A DNA stretch of 64,000 bases from Ichthyophis bannanicus (Eukaryota > Chordata > Amphibia > Gymnophiona > Ichthyophiidae), in the NCBI GenBank assembly GCA_033557465.1, contig CM066031.1, positions 1,669,850,800 to 1,669,914,799 on the forward strand, given 5' to 3'. This document shows, in pieces, positions 1 to 9,640 of the stretch. The first letter of the stretch is position 1. Every line of letters begins with the position of its first letter. A program made the translations under genes and the position numbers. The notes under the pieces are model-generated. The model was given only the letters and a program-made list of their open reading frames with translations. It was not told where the DNA came from and made no database searches.

Positions 1-600
1 TGCCGGTGCCGACAACGGGGATTGTTGCGGTACCGGAGGCGTTGCAGCCTGTATGAATGCCGTTAGGGTGCGCTGCATGGTCAGAATTTTCTGATCCATC
101 GACGCCACCAACGCCTGGATGTCGGTACCGGTGGGAGCCACCGGTACCCCAGAACACGGCAACAGGTGATCTGTCGAGGCAGAGCCATTGATGTCAATTT
201 GTGACCCCATAGATAATGCTTTGGAAGCCGGAGCTTCCCGCCGGGGTAATTTTGCCGGTGCGGAATCCTCGAGGGCAAGCCCGGAGGCATCTCGATGCTT
301 AGAGGGAGATCTACCCTTCGAGGACTGGCTAGATTTATGCTTGGTTACCTGAGATCCATGGGAGGAAGAAGCAGCCCTGGAAGACGTCGATGCGACCGAA
401 GCTGCATCAGAGGGAAACAGGGTACTGAGCTTGGCTGCTCGGTTCTGCCGACCTCTTTTAGACATCATGGCACAGGACATACAATCCATAATGGAATGGT
501 CAGGCCCCAAACATTTTAGACACCAGTCATGGGTGTCGGTGACAGAAATAGTACCGCCACATTTTGTGCATTTTTTAAACCCAGAGGCGGGCTTCTCCAT
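1..600 (-). CDS. DIRS gag-like protein, N-terminal 200 codons (partial)
   Basis: Reading left from an ATG at 598-600 the frame is open for 200 codons to the edge of the window. The product starts MEKPASGFKKCTKC and has an N-terminal Cys/His cluster (CTKC, then HDWCLKC, DH and CMSC within about 45 residues). A basic, Ser-rich stretch follows, then a region coded by repeated GGTACCG-like units. The same N-terminus starts the gag of DIRS-8 (35687), and a related one starts the gag of DIRS-2, 4, 10 and 11. In DIRS elements this ORF is taken to be the structural, nucleic-acid-binding protein. No frameshift is visible here. The C-terminal part lies outside the window. Assignment rests on position and on homology among copies, not on a proven function. 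Confidence 0.75.
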   Translation of the reverse strand, partial: MEKPASGFKKCTKCGGTISVTDTHDWCLKCLGPDHSIMDCMSCAMMSKRGRQNRAAKLSTLFPSDAASVASTSSRAASSSHGSQVTKHKSSQSSKGRSPSKHRDASGLALEDSAPAKLPRREAPASKALSMGSQIDINGSASTDHLLPCSGVPVAPTGTDIQALVASMDQKILTMQRTLTAFIQAATPPVPQQSPLSAPA

Positions 601-734
601 GAGGAGAATATTTTTAGGCCTAAAGCCCAAAAACTAAAAATGCACAGAAAGAAAAGATACTTTTTTTTTTTTTTTAAAAGAAGAAAAGAGAAGAAAAGAC
701 CGGCGGTACCGGTCTGACGTCGAAGGCGGCAGAC

Positions 735-976
735 GCGACACAAAAGAATTAAGAAAAAATAAAGAACTTCTTCTGCAGTGACAGGAACACGACCTGCTGG
801 CTCTGCGGAAAAGAACTGGAGAGAGGCGGTTTGGAAAGGCGGGAAGGCAGCACGCAGGCGCCGTGGGAAGCTCCCAAAAGCTTTCTATTGGACGCTGGGG
901 AGCGTTCCCTCGCAGGCTCCGTCAGTACCGACAATACCAATATGTGAAGACTCATTCCTGCTTGTTCCTGGAGATA
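735..976 (-). repeat. DIRS-1 5' terminal repeat and leader
   Basis: It shares the order of motifs of the other copies: a purine-rich leader, the CTCTGCGGAAAA block, an AAAGCTTTCTATTGGACGCT block near 878-897, the mutated palindrome and the end CCTGGAGATA. It matches the right ends of DIRS-8 (36066) and DIRS-12 (62797). The left limit is approximate. Confidence 0.75.
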
Positions 977-2175
977 ACATGGCTACCTGATTGTCTGTTT
1001 GCACTAAAACAGACTGGTGAGACAGGGTTGGAGAGAAAGTCTTGAGGGCTAAGCGAATAGCCAGAAGCTCCAGTAGATTGATCTGCTGCTGAACCTCCCA
1101 GGGAGACCATAGGCCCTGAGTGCACTGCCCAGACAGTGTGCTCCCCAGCCCTGTAGAGAGGCATTGGTGGTCAACACCACTGTGAACCCAGGTGGCTGAA
1201 AAGGCATCCCTGCCACTAAGTTGGGGGGGATGCAGCCACCAACGGAGGGAGTGCAGGAATGGTCTGGACACCCTTACTCTGTCTCTGAGGCTCCCTGCGG
1301 CCTGCGACCACTGATTTCTGAGGCACCATTGTGCAGGCCTCATATGAAGCCTGGCATGGGGTGTGACATGTACTGTCGAAGCCATGTGGCCCAGAAGCCT
1401 CAGGCAGAGCCTGGAGGAGACCAGGGACCTGCTGAGAAATTGTTTTGCCAAAGTCATCAGTCTTTGGGCTCTGTCTTCTGGCAAGAAAGCTTTTGCCTGC
1501 AGAGAGTCTAGTCGTGCCCCTATGAACTCTAAGGTTTGGGAGGGGAGCAAAGTGGACTTTGCGAAGTTTATGACAAACCCCAGATGCTGCAGCAGAGAAA
1601 TCGTTCGGAGGGTGGCTTGCCTAGCCTCCTGGCATATCTGACCCCTGATGAGCCAGTCGTCCAGATAGGGGAAGACAAAGATACCCTGATTTCTCAAGTA
1701 GGCCGCCACCACTGCCAGGCATTTGGTAAAGACTCTGGGGGCGAAGGTGAGGCCAAATGGCAGCACCCTGTACTGACAATGGTTTCCTCCCACAATGAAC
1801 CTGAGGTACTTTCTGTGGTCTGGATGAATAAGGATGTGAGTGTACGCATCCTTTAGATCTAAAGAGCATAGCCAATCTCCCTGCTGGAGGTAGGGCAGAA
1901 GTGTTCCAAGAGTAAGCATCTTGAACTTTTCCTTCTGTAAGAACTTGTTGAGATTTCTGAGGTCGAGAATAGGCCTGAGATCCCCTGTTCCCTTTGGTAC
2001 TAGGAAGTACCTGGAGTAAAACCCGTGACCTTGGAGGTGGGGAGGCACAGGCTCCACCGCCTGGTCTTGTAACAGACCCTGGAGCTCTTGCAGGAGGAGG
2101 GCTGTATGGAGAGGAGGCCTTGGAGGCTCTCCTGGAAAATAGGGAGGAGGCAACTGATGAAAATGAAGCAGCTAG
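977..2175 (-). pseudogene. DIRS-2 reverse transcriptase/RNase H, broken at both ends
   Basis: One open frame runs from about 2175 down to the DIRS-1 junction. It carries RT motifs PILDLRNLNKFL, SLDLKDAYTHILIHP, LPFGLTFAPRVFTKCL and the catalytic YLDDWLIRG, then the RNase H core down to VQTDNQVAM. There it is interrupted by DIRS-1; the normal continuation FYVNKQGG seen in DIRS-10 and DIRS-11 is missing. Upstream, a TAG stop replaces the Tyr of the conserved QKGYLLHFH near 2180, so the N-terminus is also lost. RT and RNase H would make cDNA from the DIRS RNA. This copy cannot encode a working enzyme. Confidence 0.8.
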
Positions 2176-2303
2176 CCCTTTTGGACTATGTTTAAAACCC
2201 AGTTGTCCCCTGTAATGGGTGGCCACCGGTGGGCAAACAGGGCTAGGCGACCTCCTGTGCAGGGATGGGACAGCAGAGACGGAGAGGCTATGTGCTTTGG
2301 GAG

Positions 2304-4142
2304 TCAAAAATCCCCAACCTGCTGAGTAGGAGCAGGAGCCGGAGGCTTGGGGGCTTTCTGCCTACGGAGCCCATATCCCTGCCCCTTTGCCTGCTGCCCC
2401 TGTGGGGGAAGCGGGGGAGGCCTGGTAAGTTGGGTACTGTTTGTAGGCAGTCGCCTTCCTCGGGTAGAAGGGCTTTTTACCCGAGCCCTTCTTTTTGTGT
2501 GAAGGGGCAGAGGTCTTTCGAGACAGCCTTGTCCTCGTGAGGTGCTCGGTCTCGAGCTCAGCAGCCTTCTCGGCCATGGGCTTGCCAAAAAGGTTTTCAC
2601 CTCGGCAAGGGACATCGACCAACTTGTCTTGCACCCATGGCTCGAGGTCCGATGACTGCAGCCATGCCTGGCGTCGAGCCGCGATGCTGGCAGCCGCAAC
2701 CCGGGCCGAAGCCTCGAAGCCATCGTAGGCCGCTCGGGACATGAACTTAGAGCATTCCCGGATCCCCGAAGACAAGGACTTGAACCTCTGCAAAGGTTCC
2801 CCGGAGAGACCAGCAGAGAATCCGGCAAGCTCCTTTGCCAGGTCCCGCAAGTACATGCCCATGTACGGCTGGTAAGACTGGACACGGCAAGCAAGCATCG
2901 AGCCCTGAAAGCACTTTCTACGGAACGCATCCAGGTTGCGGGCCTCCCTGCCAGGGGGCACCGCGGAGGGTGCGGTAGCTGCGCCTTTTGAAAACCAGGG
3001 CTCTTGCGGAGTCGATAAATGGAATCGACCCGCTTGCTCAGAACCGGCGCCGAGGCCGGTGCCTCCCATATCCGGAAGAGGAGCCATTCCAGCATCGGAG
3101 GAACTGGCGCAGTAAAGGCCTCCTTCGGAGGAGAGTCATGCTGGAGGGCCTCGAGCTCTTCGGCTCGAGGCTCCTCCTCGGGATCCACTGGGATCGCCAA
3201 AGCAGAGGCCATATCCCGCACGAACTCCGAGAACCGGGTACCCTCCGGAGGGGACCTACTCCGGGGCTCAGACTGCGGTGAGTCCGTCGGAACGCACTGA
3301 GTCTTGAAGGTATCGGGGGACTCCTTATCCTCCGTCTCCCAGGTGGACTCATCCGAAGAGGAGTCGGCTCCGACCGCGCGGGGCCCAGCAGCACCCGCCC
3401 CAACGCCGAAGGCACCGGCGTCGACGCCCTCGGTCCCGTCCGGGAGGTCGAGGGTGACCGCGACGGAGGACGACCTCGAGCCTTCATGGTCTCGAGTATC
3501 GGCTCGGTCTCCAGGGTCGACTTCGACGTCAATGTCGCGGTGGTCGGGGAAGATACGCCAGCGAGGCTGGCCATTAGCACCCGCTGCTGATCCATGAAGG
3601 CAGACAGTCTGCACTCCAAGGCTGTCAGCCTGAGACCCAGCTCAGGAGACTCAGCAGCTACCGACTCGGGCCCCGGCGGCGCCGGGCCAGACATCGGCTC
3701 CCTGGGAGGAAAGTCCTCGAGGACAACAGGACTTACGTGTCCAGCAGACTCCGGCTCCACCCGAGGTACTTTTGACCGCTTCTCCTGTTCCACAGTCCCG
3801 GGACGGCGGTTGGGGGTCCGAGATCTAGCCCTTGAGGAGCCAGGGACCTCCTCCGACGCCACCCTCACAAGCCGCTTCTTCCTCTTTCGCTCCCGCTCAG
3901 GGGACCCCCTATCTGAGGAGCCCCGAAGATGCTCGGGATCAGACTCCCGAGACGTCGAGGCCGGTGGCCGAGTCAGAGAAAGGCCTTTCTTTCTGGTGCT
4001 GACGACTTCGAAGTGCCTTAGTGGACATTTTTCCACATGGTCCACAGATCTTAGGATCGAGGCACCGAAGGCAGCAGTCGTGTGTGTCGGTGAGAGACAG
4101 TTTCTTGCACCGATCACACTTCTTAAAACCACTGGAAGCCAT
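2304..4142 (-). pseudogene. DIRS-2 gag, frameshifted
   Basis: The reading starts at an ATG at 4140-4142 (MASSGFKKCDRC, Cys/His cluster). It runs through an Arg/Ser/Glu-rich middle that includes SAFMDQQRVLM near 3590. It then enters the conserved C-terminal half with NLDAFRRKCFQGSMLACRV, WLQSSDLEPWVQDKL and ENLFGKPM, and ends near 2304 with TQQVGDF and a stop. At least three frame changes are needed, near 3960, near 3100 and near 2400, so the gene is dead. Its domain order is the same as in DIRS-4, 10 and 11. Confidence 0.75.
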
Positions 4143-4329
4143 CGGGGAAAAAAGAGTCCCCGCGAGCTCAAAGGACCGGCCTTCCAGGGAAAAAGGAAGC
4201 GAACGCCAGCCACGAAGGGCAAAAAACAAAAAAATAAGATCGGGCTCGATACCGGTGTACCGAACCCGGCGAGAAGGGGAACCGGCGTCGAACCGGACAA
4301 AAACTGCGAAGAAAAATTGCAAGAAATAG

Positions 4330-4556
4330 CAAAAAAAATTGAACTATTTTCCGGGTGAACTAGGACACACGCCCAAAGGGCTCCATGGAAAGAGAGAGAC
4401 TGGGCAAGATGGCACCTTTAGGCGGGAAGGGGACCGCGCATGCGTGCAGTATTCCTAAAGGCTTTCATAGAAAGCTGGGGAAATGCTCCACAGGGGCTCC
4501 ATCGGCGTCGATGTCACCCATATGTGAGGACTGACTTCCTGCTTGGTCCTGGAGAA
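4330..4556 (-). repeat. DIRS-2 5' terminal repeat
   Basis: It contains CAAGATGGCACC, a diverged GC-rich block, GCGCATGCGTGC, the AAAGGCTTTC block, a mutated palindrome, and the end CTTCCTGCTTGGTCCTGGAGAA. It aligns with 50290-50525 and 57020-57256. Confidence 0.75.
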
Positions 4557-4602
4557 AAGGCACGAACCCACACCAAACAAAAAATTTAGAAAAAGGGAGA
4601 GT

Positions 4603-4905
4603 GTTACCTGACGCTGCAGGATTTGTCTGTAACGACTGATGTGCTCGCAGGACAGGCAATTGGTTGGACACCAGCTTGCCGTCTGTACCAGCTTGCTGCG
4701 TTACTCCTGTGTCATCAGGAGGGGTTTAAAGCGCGGTGCTACTGTATCACCAACTGAAGAGGGTTACCTGACGCTGCAGGATTTGCCAGGAACAACTGGT
4801 GTGCTCGCAGGACAGGCAATTGGTTGGACACCAGCTTGCCACCTGTACCAGCTTGACGCATTACCCTTGCATCATGAGGGGTTTAAAGCATGGTCTTGTA
4901 CTGTG
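4603..4905 (+). repeat. Two tandem 160-bp monomers at the 5' end of the L1-like element
   Basis: Copy one is 4603-4762 and copy two is 4763 to about 4905. Both open with GTTACCTGACGCTGCAGGAT and share CTCGCAGGACAGGCAATTGG (4649-4668 and 4809-4828) and GGGGTTTAAAGC. The spacing is exactly 160 bases. The place, directly upstream of ORF1, is that of promoter monomers in some L1 families such as those of mouse; promoter activity is inference. Confidence 0.75.
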
Positions 4906-5199
4906 GGATGCAGCAGCAAGCGCGTCCGAAGAGGCATGTCCAAAGGTGCACGTCTTGCCCTTTTGGAGCATGGAGAAGCATTTAAGTGGACTCAACTGCG
5001 GTATAGGCAAGCGGAAAAAGAAGATAAGCAGTGTGAGTACAATGAATCTATCTGTCTAAGACTGTGAAGGCCTTGGGCCCTATGGACAAACATGTGGTAC
5101 TTGCTGTTAGAGACCCAGAAGGTGTGTCCTTGCCTTTGACTGGCAGTTCGGTCACTCTAGTTAGCCCCTCTATCCAATCTCCTCGCCTGTTTTGGTTGG

Positions 5200-6125
5200 G
5201 GGTTCTTGGCCCAAGGAGGGCTCTCCTTGTAGCTTGGGTGTGCTGGTTGAGAAGTTCCTCTCCCGTGGATCGTTCAAGGAGGCCTTTAATTCTTCACAGG
5301 CTGCGTTGGCTTCCGCTACTTTGGGTTTTTACTCACAGGGTTTTTCTTTGAGGGATATTTGGACTTTAATGACTCAGATACTTTGTTGTCTTTCATTGTA
5401 TTGCCGTTTACTACATTTACTCAAGAGACAGTAGATAAACTCGCTCAACATGATAAATGGATGGTGTTTTGAGTCTCGTTGCTCGAAAATTGAGGCCCAG
5501 GTTTCCACTGTACAGGGAGCTGTGTCCTCTTCTATAAAAGATAGTCTCCTGCTTCATTGGCAGTGGGAGACATTAGAAAATGTTGCTAGAGCAAAGTATC
5601 TCAGGTGCCTTAATTTTCCTAAAACGCATTACCTCTCTCCTATTATTCACTTTCAAAAGTACTTGATAGAAGCTTTGGGATGCCAGTATTCCACCACTCT
5701 TACTTTTAACAATATATATTATCTCCCTTGATCTAAGAAAGTCACTAATAAGGAAGAGGTGGGGTGCATCTCCCTAGTTTCAGTGGATACTTTGAATGTT
5801 TCAGAGTTATTCAATCTTCTTTAGATGAAATATCTATTAGGGTGACTCTACTGGTGTCTTTTCATACTGAAACTAATAAGAACTTAATGCTGAAATTTTT
5901 GGGGGTTTTTTCTGAAAAAAAAACAGTTATTTTGTGGGCAAAAAGATAAATATCTTTCTGAATATTTCCAGGCAGACAGAGGTGTAAGGCTTTTTTTTTG
6001 CCTTGAAACCTCGTGTTCTTGAAGTGGGGGCAACTTTCTTTTTAAAATTTCCCTGGTCACGTCAGGGAAGGAATCATATCTTTTTTGAGCCTTTGCAAAT
6101 GAAAGATTTTCTGAAGTTTCATTTG
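5200..6125 (+). pseudogene. L1-type ORF1 protein remnant
   Basis: Read across several stops and frame changes, this strand gives a coiled-coil part (TQETVDKLAQHDKW, then KIEAQVSTVQGAVSSSIKDS). Next comes the RRM start (LENVARAKYLRCLNFPKTHYL and HFQKYLIEALG) and a C-terminal domain with VSFHTETNKNLMLKF and VFLKWGQL. This is the order of L1 ORF1p: coiled coil for trimerisation, RRM, then CTD, an RNA-binding chaperone. Stops at about 5826 and later make it non-functional. An upstream start may lie near 4936 (MSKGARLALLEHGEA). No ORF2 follows. Confidence 0.65.
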
Positions 6126-6726
6126 TGTTAATAATAATGTAAAGGTACGGGGTAAATGTACTTGTTGGATTGTTTTGTATGATTGGGATAGAAGGATATA
6201 CTGGACCATTACTGCTGAAATAATTCTGTGTCACTGATTTATAGTTTATGTTGTATATTTTGGTATCACTCTTCCGTAATTTGGACTTGTACAAAATTTG
6301 GAGGTGTATTTATACTGGGATTGTTTGGGTTTTTTTGTCTTGTAATCCTTATTATTCTTTGTAATAATTTTTGAAATGTTACAAAAAAAATTTTTGTTTG
6401 AACCCCCCCCCCACCCCCCAGAGAAACGTGACACCAAGGCAAGCAGACTTGGGAGCGAGAAGGGACTGGCATACAACTGGAGAAGCAAAAATTAAGAGAA
6501 AAACTACCAACTTTTTCCAGGGGGAATAGACACACGTCAAATGGGCTCTGCAGAAAAAAGGAGACTGATGCAAGATGGCACACCCTTAGGTGGGAAGGGG
6601 ACCACGCATGCATGGTGCATCTCCCAAAGGTTTTCTTTGAAAGCTGGGGAGAGATTGCCACGTGGGCTCTGTCGGCGCCGACATCACCCATAAGTGAAGA
6701 CTGACTTCCTGCTTGTTCTCGGAGAA

Positions 6727-6944
6727 ATAGTGTTATAGCGCAAACAATGATGATTTTTCAACTGAGCACTTTGGAACCACATGACAAACGGCTGCATTGA
6801 ATGGAAAGGTTTTTTGGGATTTGATAATGGAAAAAAATATCTATTTGAATCAAATATCAGCTGTATTGGATGAAGAGAGTCTTTGTATGATTGGTTGGTT
6901 TTGTTGTTTAAGAATGAGTGTGATTGGCTGGATTTCAAACATAC
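6727..6944. other. 218 bp without a recognised feature
   Basis: The stretch lies between the DIRS-3 end and the 3' tail of LINE-1. It is AT-rich, has no long ORF, and I see no terminal repeats. It could be unique intronic DNA or an old repeat. Confidence 0.4.
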
Positions 6945-7329
6945 ATAAGAACATATAAGAACTGCCATACTGGGTCCGACCAAAGGTCTATTAAGTCCAA
7001 TATCCTGTTTCCAACAGTGGCCAATCCAGGTCACAAGTACCTGATAAATCCCATAATTATCCAGTCCCATGATATTTATCCTCAGGGATACACAGTGGTT
7101 CTCTTTTGGACTACATTAACAACCGTTTACAGAGTTTTTCTCCAGAAATTTGTCCAAACCTTTTTTAAATCCAGCTATTACCATATCCGCCAGCAATGGT
7201 TCCAAAAACTAATTATATGCTGAAAGAAAAAAATATTTTCTCCTATCTTATTTTAGAAATACTACTTTATAGCTTCATGGCATGTCCCCTACTTTTTTTT
7301 TTAAGTAACAATCTATTTGCGTCTACCTG

Positions 7330-7961
7330 TTCCACTCCACTCAAATTTTATAGCCTTCTATCATATCTCCCCTCACATCTCTCTTCTCCAGGCTGACTAG
7401 ATCTATCCTCTTTAGATTTTTCTCATAGGAGAGTTGTTCAATCCCCTTTATTATTTTGGTCATCCTTCTCTGTACTTTTTGTTTTATAAACTTCTATTGT
7501 ATCCTTTTTAAGATGCAGAGACCAGAACTGCACACAATACTTAAGATGCGGTCAGCACCATGGAGTGATATATAGGCATGATATCCCCTCTTTTATTTAC
7601 TATTCCTTTTCTAATGATTGCTAACATTCTGTTTGCTTTCTTGGCTGTGGCTGCTGCTGCACACTGAACAGAAAATGTCAACATATTTCCTATGACCATA
7701 CCCGATTCTTTTCTTGGGTGGCAACGCCAAACGAGGAATCAAGCATTGAATCCCTATAGTTTGGGTTATTCTTCCCTACATGCATCAATTTGCACGTGTC
7801 CACATTAAATTTCATCTGCCAATGGGATGCCAGGTCTCCCAGAATCACAAGGTCCTCCTGCAATTTGTCACAATCTACATACAATTTAACAACTAAATAA
7901 TTTGTGTAATCTGCAAATATAATGGCCTCACTTGTTGTTCCCGAATCCAGATAATTCATAA
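7330..7961 (-). pseudogene. LINE-1 reverse transcriptase, C-terminal part
   Basis: The minus frame gives NYLDSGTTSEAIIFADYTNY, in which FADY stands for the catalytic YADD. It continues with CDKLQEDLVILGDLASHWQM and FNVDTCKLMHVGKNNPNY, typical of vertebrate Jockey-superfamily LINE reverse transcriptases. Downstream, in shifted frames, come ANRMLAIIRKGI and MRGDM-like blocks. The second catalytic Asp is replaced by Tyr and several stops follow, so it is inactive. Confidence 0.75.
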
Positions 7962-8228
7962 AGCGTAGTTACTCACCTGTAGCCGGTGTTCTCCGGGGAC
8001 AGCAGGAATCTCACATGTGGGTTACGTCGGCGCCGATGGAGCCCGTGCGGAGCAAATCCCCAGCTTTCAAAGAAAGCCTTTGGGAGTTGCCTCCACGCAT
8101 GCGTGGTCCACTTCCCGCCTAAAGGAGCCATCTTGCTCAGTCAAATGACATAGCTAAAGATGGCAAAAGAAAAACACACTGAAAATAGGAGGACTGCAAC
8201 TCCAAGGGGAGGAGGAAGGGTTGTGAGG
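7962..8228 (-). repeat. DIRS-4 3' terminal repeat
   Basis: This is the inverted partner of 13400-13619. It starts AGCGTAGTTACTCACCTGTA and holds GTCGGCGCCGATGGAGCCCG, CACGCATGCGTGG and a GGAGCCATCTTGC block. Confidence 0.85.
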
Positions 8229-8305
8229 ACTGATTCCTGCTGTCCCCGGAGAGTAACTACGCTTTCTCTGGGAACAAGCAGGAAGTCAGTCCTCACATGT
8301 GGGAC
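8222..8305 (-). repeat. DIRS-4 internal complementary region
   Basis: The sequence around GAGTAACTACGCTTTCTCTG (8251-8270) is the reverse complement of the right end (..GAGAA) joined to the left end (AGCGTAGTTAC..). In DIRS replication models this region templates the closing of a single-stranded circle. Confidence 0.85.
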
Positions 8306-8439
8306 TCCCCAGCTACAGGCTACCAAGAACCCATAGCCAAAAAAAGGCTCCCTCGAGAGCTGCGAGCAGCTGCAGCGGAAACTCACAATTGTCAAGGAAA
8401 AGACAGCACTCCAGTAGCCTGAACAAAGAAGGGTCGGGG

Positions 8440-9640
8440 GGCAGGAGTTGCCTAAACCTCAAAAAGGTTACGGAGTACAGCCTGTCCGAAGGCACTATCC
8501 TGTCGGGATTCCCTATCCAGGCAGTAGTGAGCTGCGAAGGTATGAACCGAAGACCAGGAGGCGGCTCGGCAGATGTCTGCCAAAGGAACAGAGCGCAGAT
8601 GAGCGACAGAGGTTTCCATGGCCCTGATTTTGTGAGCCATAACGCGATCTTCCAGGGGAAGCTGCGCTTCCTCATAGGCCCGAGCAATACAGTCCGCCAC
8701 CCATGTGGACCGTGTATGCTTGGTCACCGCCTGCCACAGCTTGCTGGGGGCCATAAGAAATGAAAAGCTGGGAAGCTTTTCGGTGGTCTTGGGTACGTTG
8801 AATGTAGAATAAGGCCCTCCTATAGTCTAGAGTATGGAGGACAGCCTCAGTGTGACTGGCGTGCAGTCTCAGAAAAAAGGTGGGGAGGACCACCTCCTGA
8901 TTGAGGTGGAACGAGGACACCACCTTCAGAAGAAACTTGGGGTGTGTGCAAAGCACTACCCTATTCTTGAAGAACCTGATATAAGGCCTCTCCGCCACGA
9001 GGGCCTGGAGCTCGCTCATCCTTCAGGCGTAGGTGAGTGCTATGAGGACACCACCTTCCAGGAGAGACAGTGAAAATAACACGTAGCCATTGGTTTGAAA
9101 GGCAGTAGGGTGAGCCGCCCCAACACTACATTGAGATCCCATTCAGCCGCCAGAGGGCGGACTGGGGGCTTGGACAGAAGGCCCTTAAGGAACCAGGACA
9201 CCGTTGGGTAAGCCGAGAGGGGCTTCCTCTCTACCAGGTGGTGGTTGGCAGTGAGGGCACAGATGTACTCTGACGGAGTTGGACTTGAGCCCTGAGTCAG
9301 AGGGGTGGAGAAGGTATTGCAAAAGCATAACCACTGGGCAGAAAAAGGGGATCGGCCCCCTGAGCCACACACCAGCGCACAAACCTGTACCACTTAAAGG
9401 CGTAAGCCCGTCTGGTAGACGTTCTGTGCGAAGCTAGCAGAACATCTTCCACTTCTCCCGGAAGTAGGAGCGGAGCTAGTGAGACCCTCTCAGCAGCCAT
9501 GCCATCAGCGAAAGGGAGCTGGGGTTGGGATGCAGGAGAGAGTCCCTGTCCTGGGAGAAAAGTTGTGGGTCTGTCCCCAAGGGGATGGGAGTCTCCACCA
9601 ACTGCAGGAGGAGTGGAAACCATGGTTGCCGAGGCCACCG
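8440..9640 (-). pseudogene. DIRS-4 tyrosine recombinase, broken
   Basis: From right to left, frames give LASHRTSTRRAYAFKWYRFVRWC near 9400, then ELQALVAERPYIRFFKNRVVL and the C-terminal block. That block has LEDRVMAHKIRAMETS (the H-x-x-R pair), VPLADICRAASWSSVHTFAAHYCLDRESRQDSAFGQAVLRN and a stop near 8452. The catalytic Tyr is in HYCLD. The N-terminal SAM-like part, the Arg box and the C-terminus are in different frames, so the gene is interrupted by several indels. The intact enzyme would integrate circular DIRS DNA. Confidence 0.75.

Larger units (their letters stand above)
1..976 (-). mobile_element. DIRS-1, 5' part of a DIRS retrotransposon (TACC subfamily), cut by window edge
   Basis: This is the 5' end of a minus-strand DIRS element: terminal repeat at about 735-976 and the start of gag below 600. 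The outer end reads CCTGGAGATA and stops at 976. The next base resumes the RNase H coding sequence of DIRS-2, so DIRS-1 was inserted into DIRS-2. Its terminal-repeat palindrome is a mutated form of the TACC type (CGTCAGTACCGACA). The rest of the element lies left of the window. Confidence 0.85.
977..4556 (-). mobile_element. DIRS-2, 5' two thirds of a DIRS element (CGCC subfamily)
   Basis: The segment holds, from right to left, a terminal repeat ending CCTGGAGAA at 4556, a broken gag, and the RT with part of RNase H. It stops at 977 where DIRS-1 is inserted, so the YR gene, ICR and 3' repeat must lie beyond the left edge. The right end abuts AAGGCACGAAC, a sequence that also occurs in the 5' leader of DIRS-9 near 41338. 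DIRS-2 therefore appears to be inserted in the leader of another DIRS element (DIRS-3). Confidence 0.8.
4603..6390 (+). mobile_element. L1-like retroelement carrying only ORF1 (half-L1 type)
   Basis: It has two 160-bp 5' monomers, a degenerate L1-type ORF1, a short AT-rich 3' region and an A run at 6383-6390. No endonuclease or reverse transcriptase is present between the ORF1 end (about 6120) and the A run. It therefore looks like a half-L1 (HAL1-like) element or an L1 with its ORF2 deleted. It is on the plus strand, opposite to its DIRS host. Target duplications are unclear because the flank is A-rich. Confidence 0.6.
4557..6726 (-). mobile_element. DIRS-3 remnant: 5' leader and terminal repeat, split by an L1-like element
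   Basis: Only the 5' end of this DIRS is in the window: about 4557-4602 and 6391-6726. The right part has CAACTTTTTCCAGGG, CAAGATGGCACA, a TGCATG block, AAAGCTGGGG, GTCGGCGCCGACATCACCC and the end CTCGGAGAA at 6726. An L1-like element (4603-6390) sits between the two parts. DIRS-2 was inserted just upstream, so the body of DIRS-3 is expected left of the window. A C-rich run lies at 6402-6420 next to the L1 poly(A). Confidence 0.65.

Noticed and set aside
885..2153. A continuous 422-codon minus-strand frame
   Set aside because: Its last 30 codons are the DIRS-1 end read by chance. The real coding part stops at the insertion junction at 976/977.
3304..4358. Long plus-strand ORFs opposite gag, such as 3594-4358 and 49036-49737
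   Set aside because: Antisense shadows caused by GC-rich, stop-poor gag coding. They have no conserved start or domain and lie opposite clearly homologous gag.
4639..5067. A 142-codon ORF with an internal repeat (CSQDRQLVGHQL)
   Set aside because: The repeat is only the translated 160-bp L1 5' monomer. The frame is not that of ORF1.
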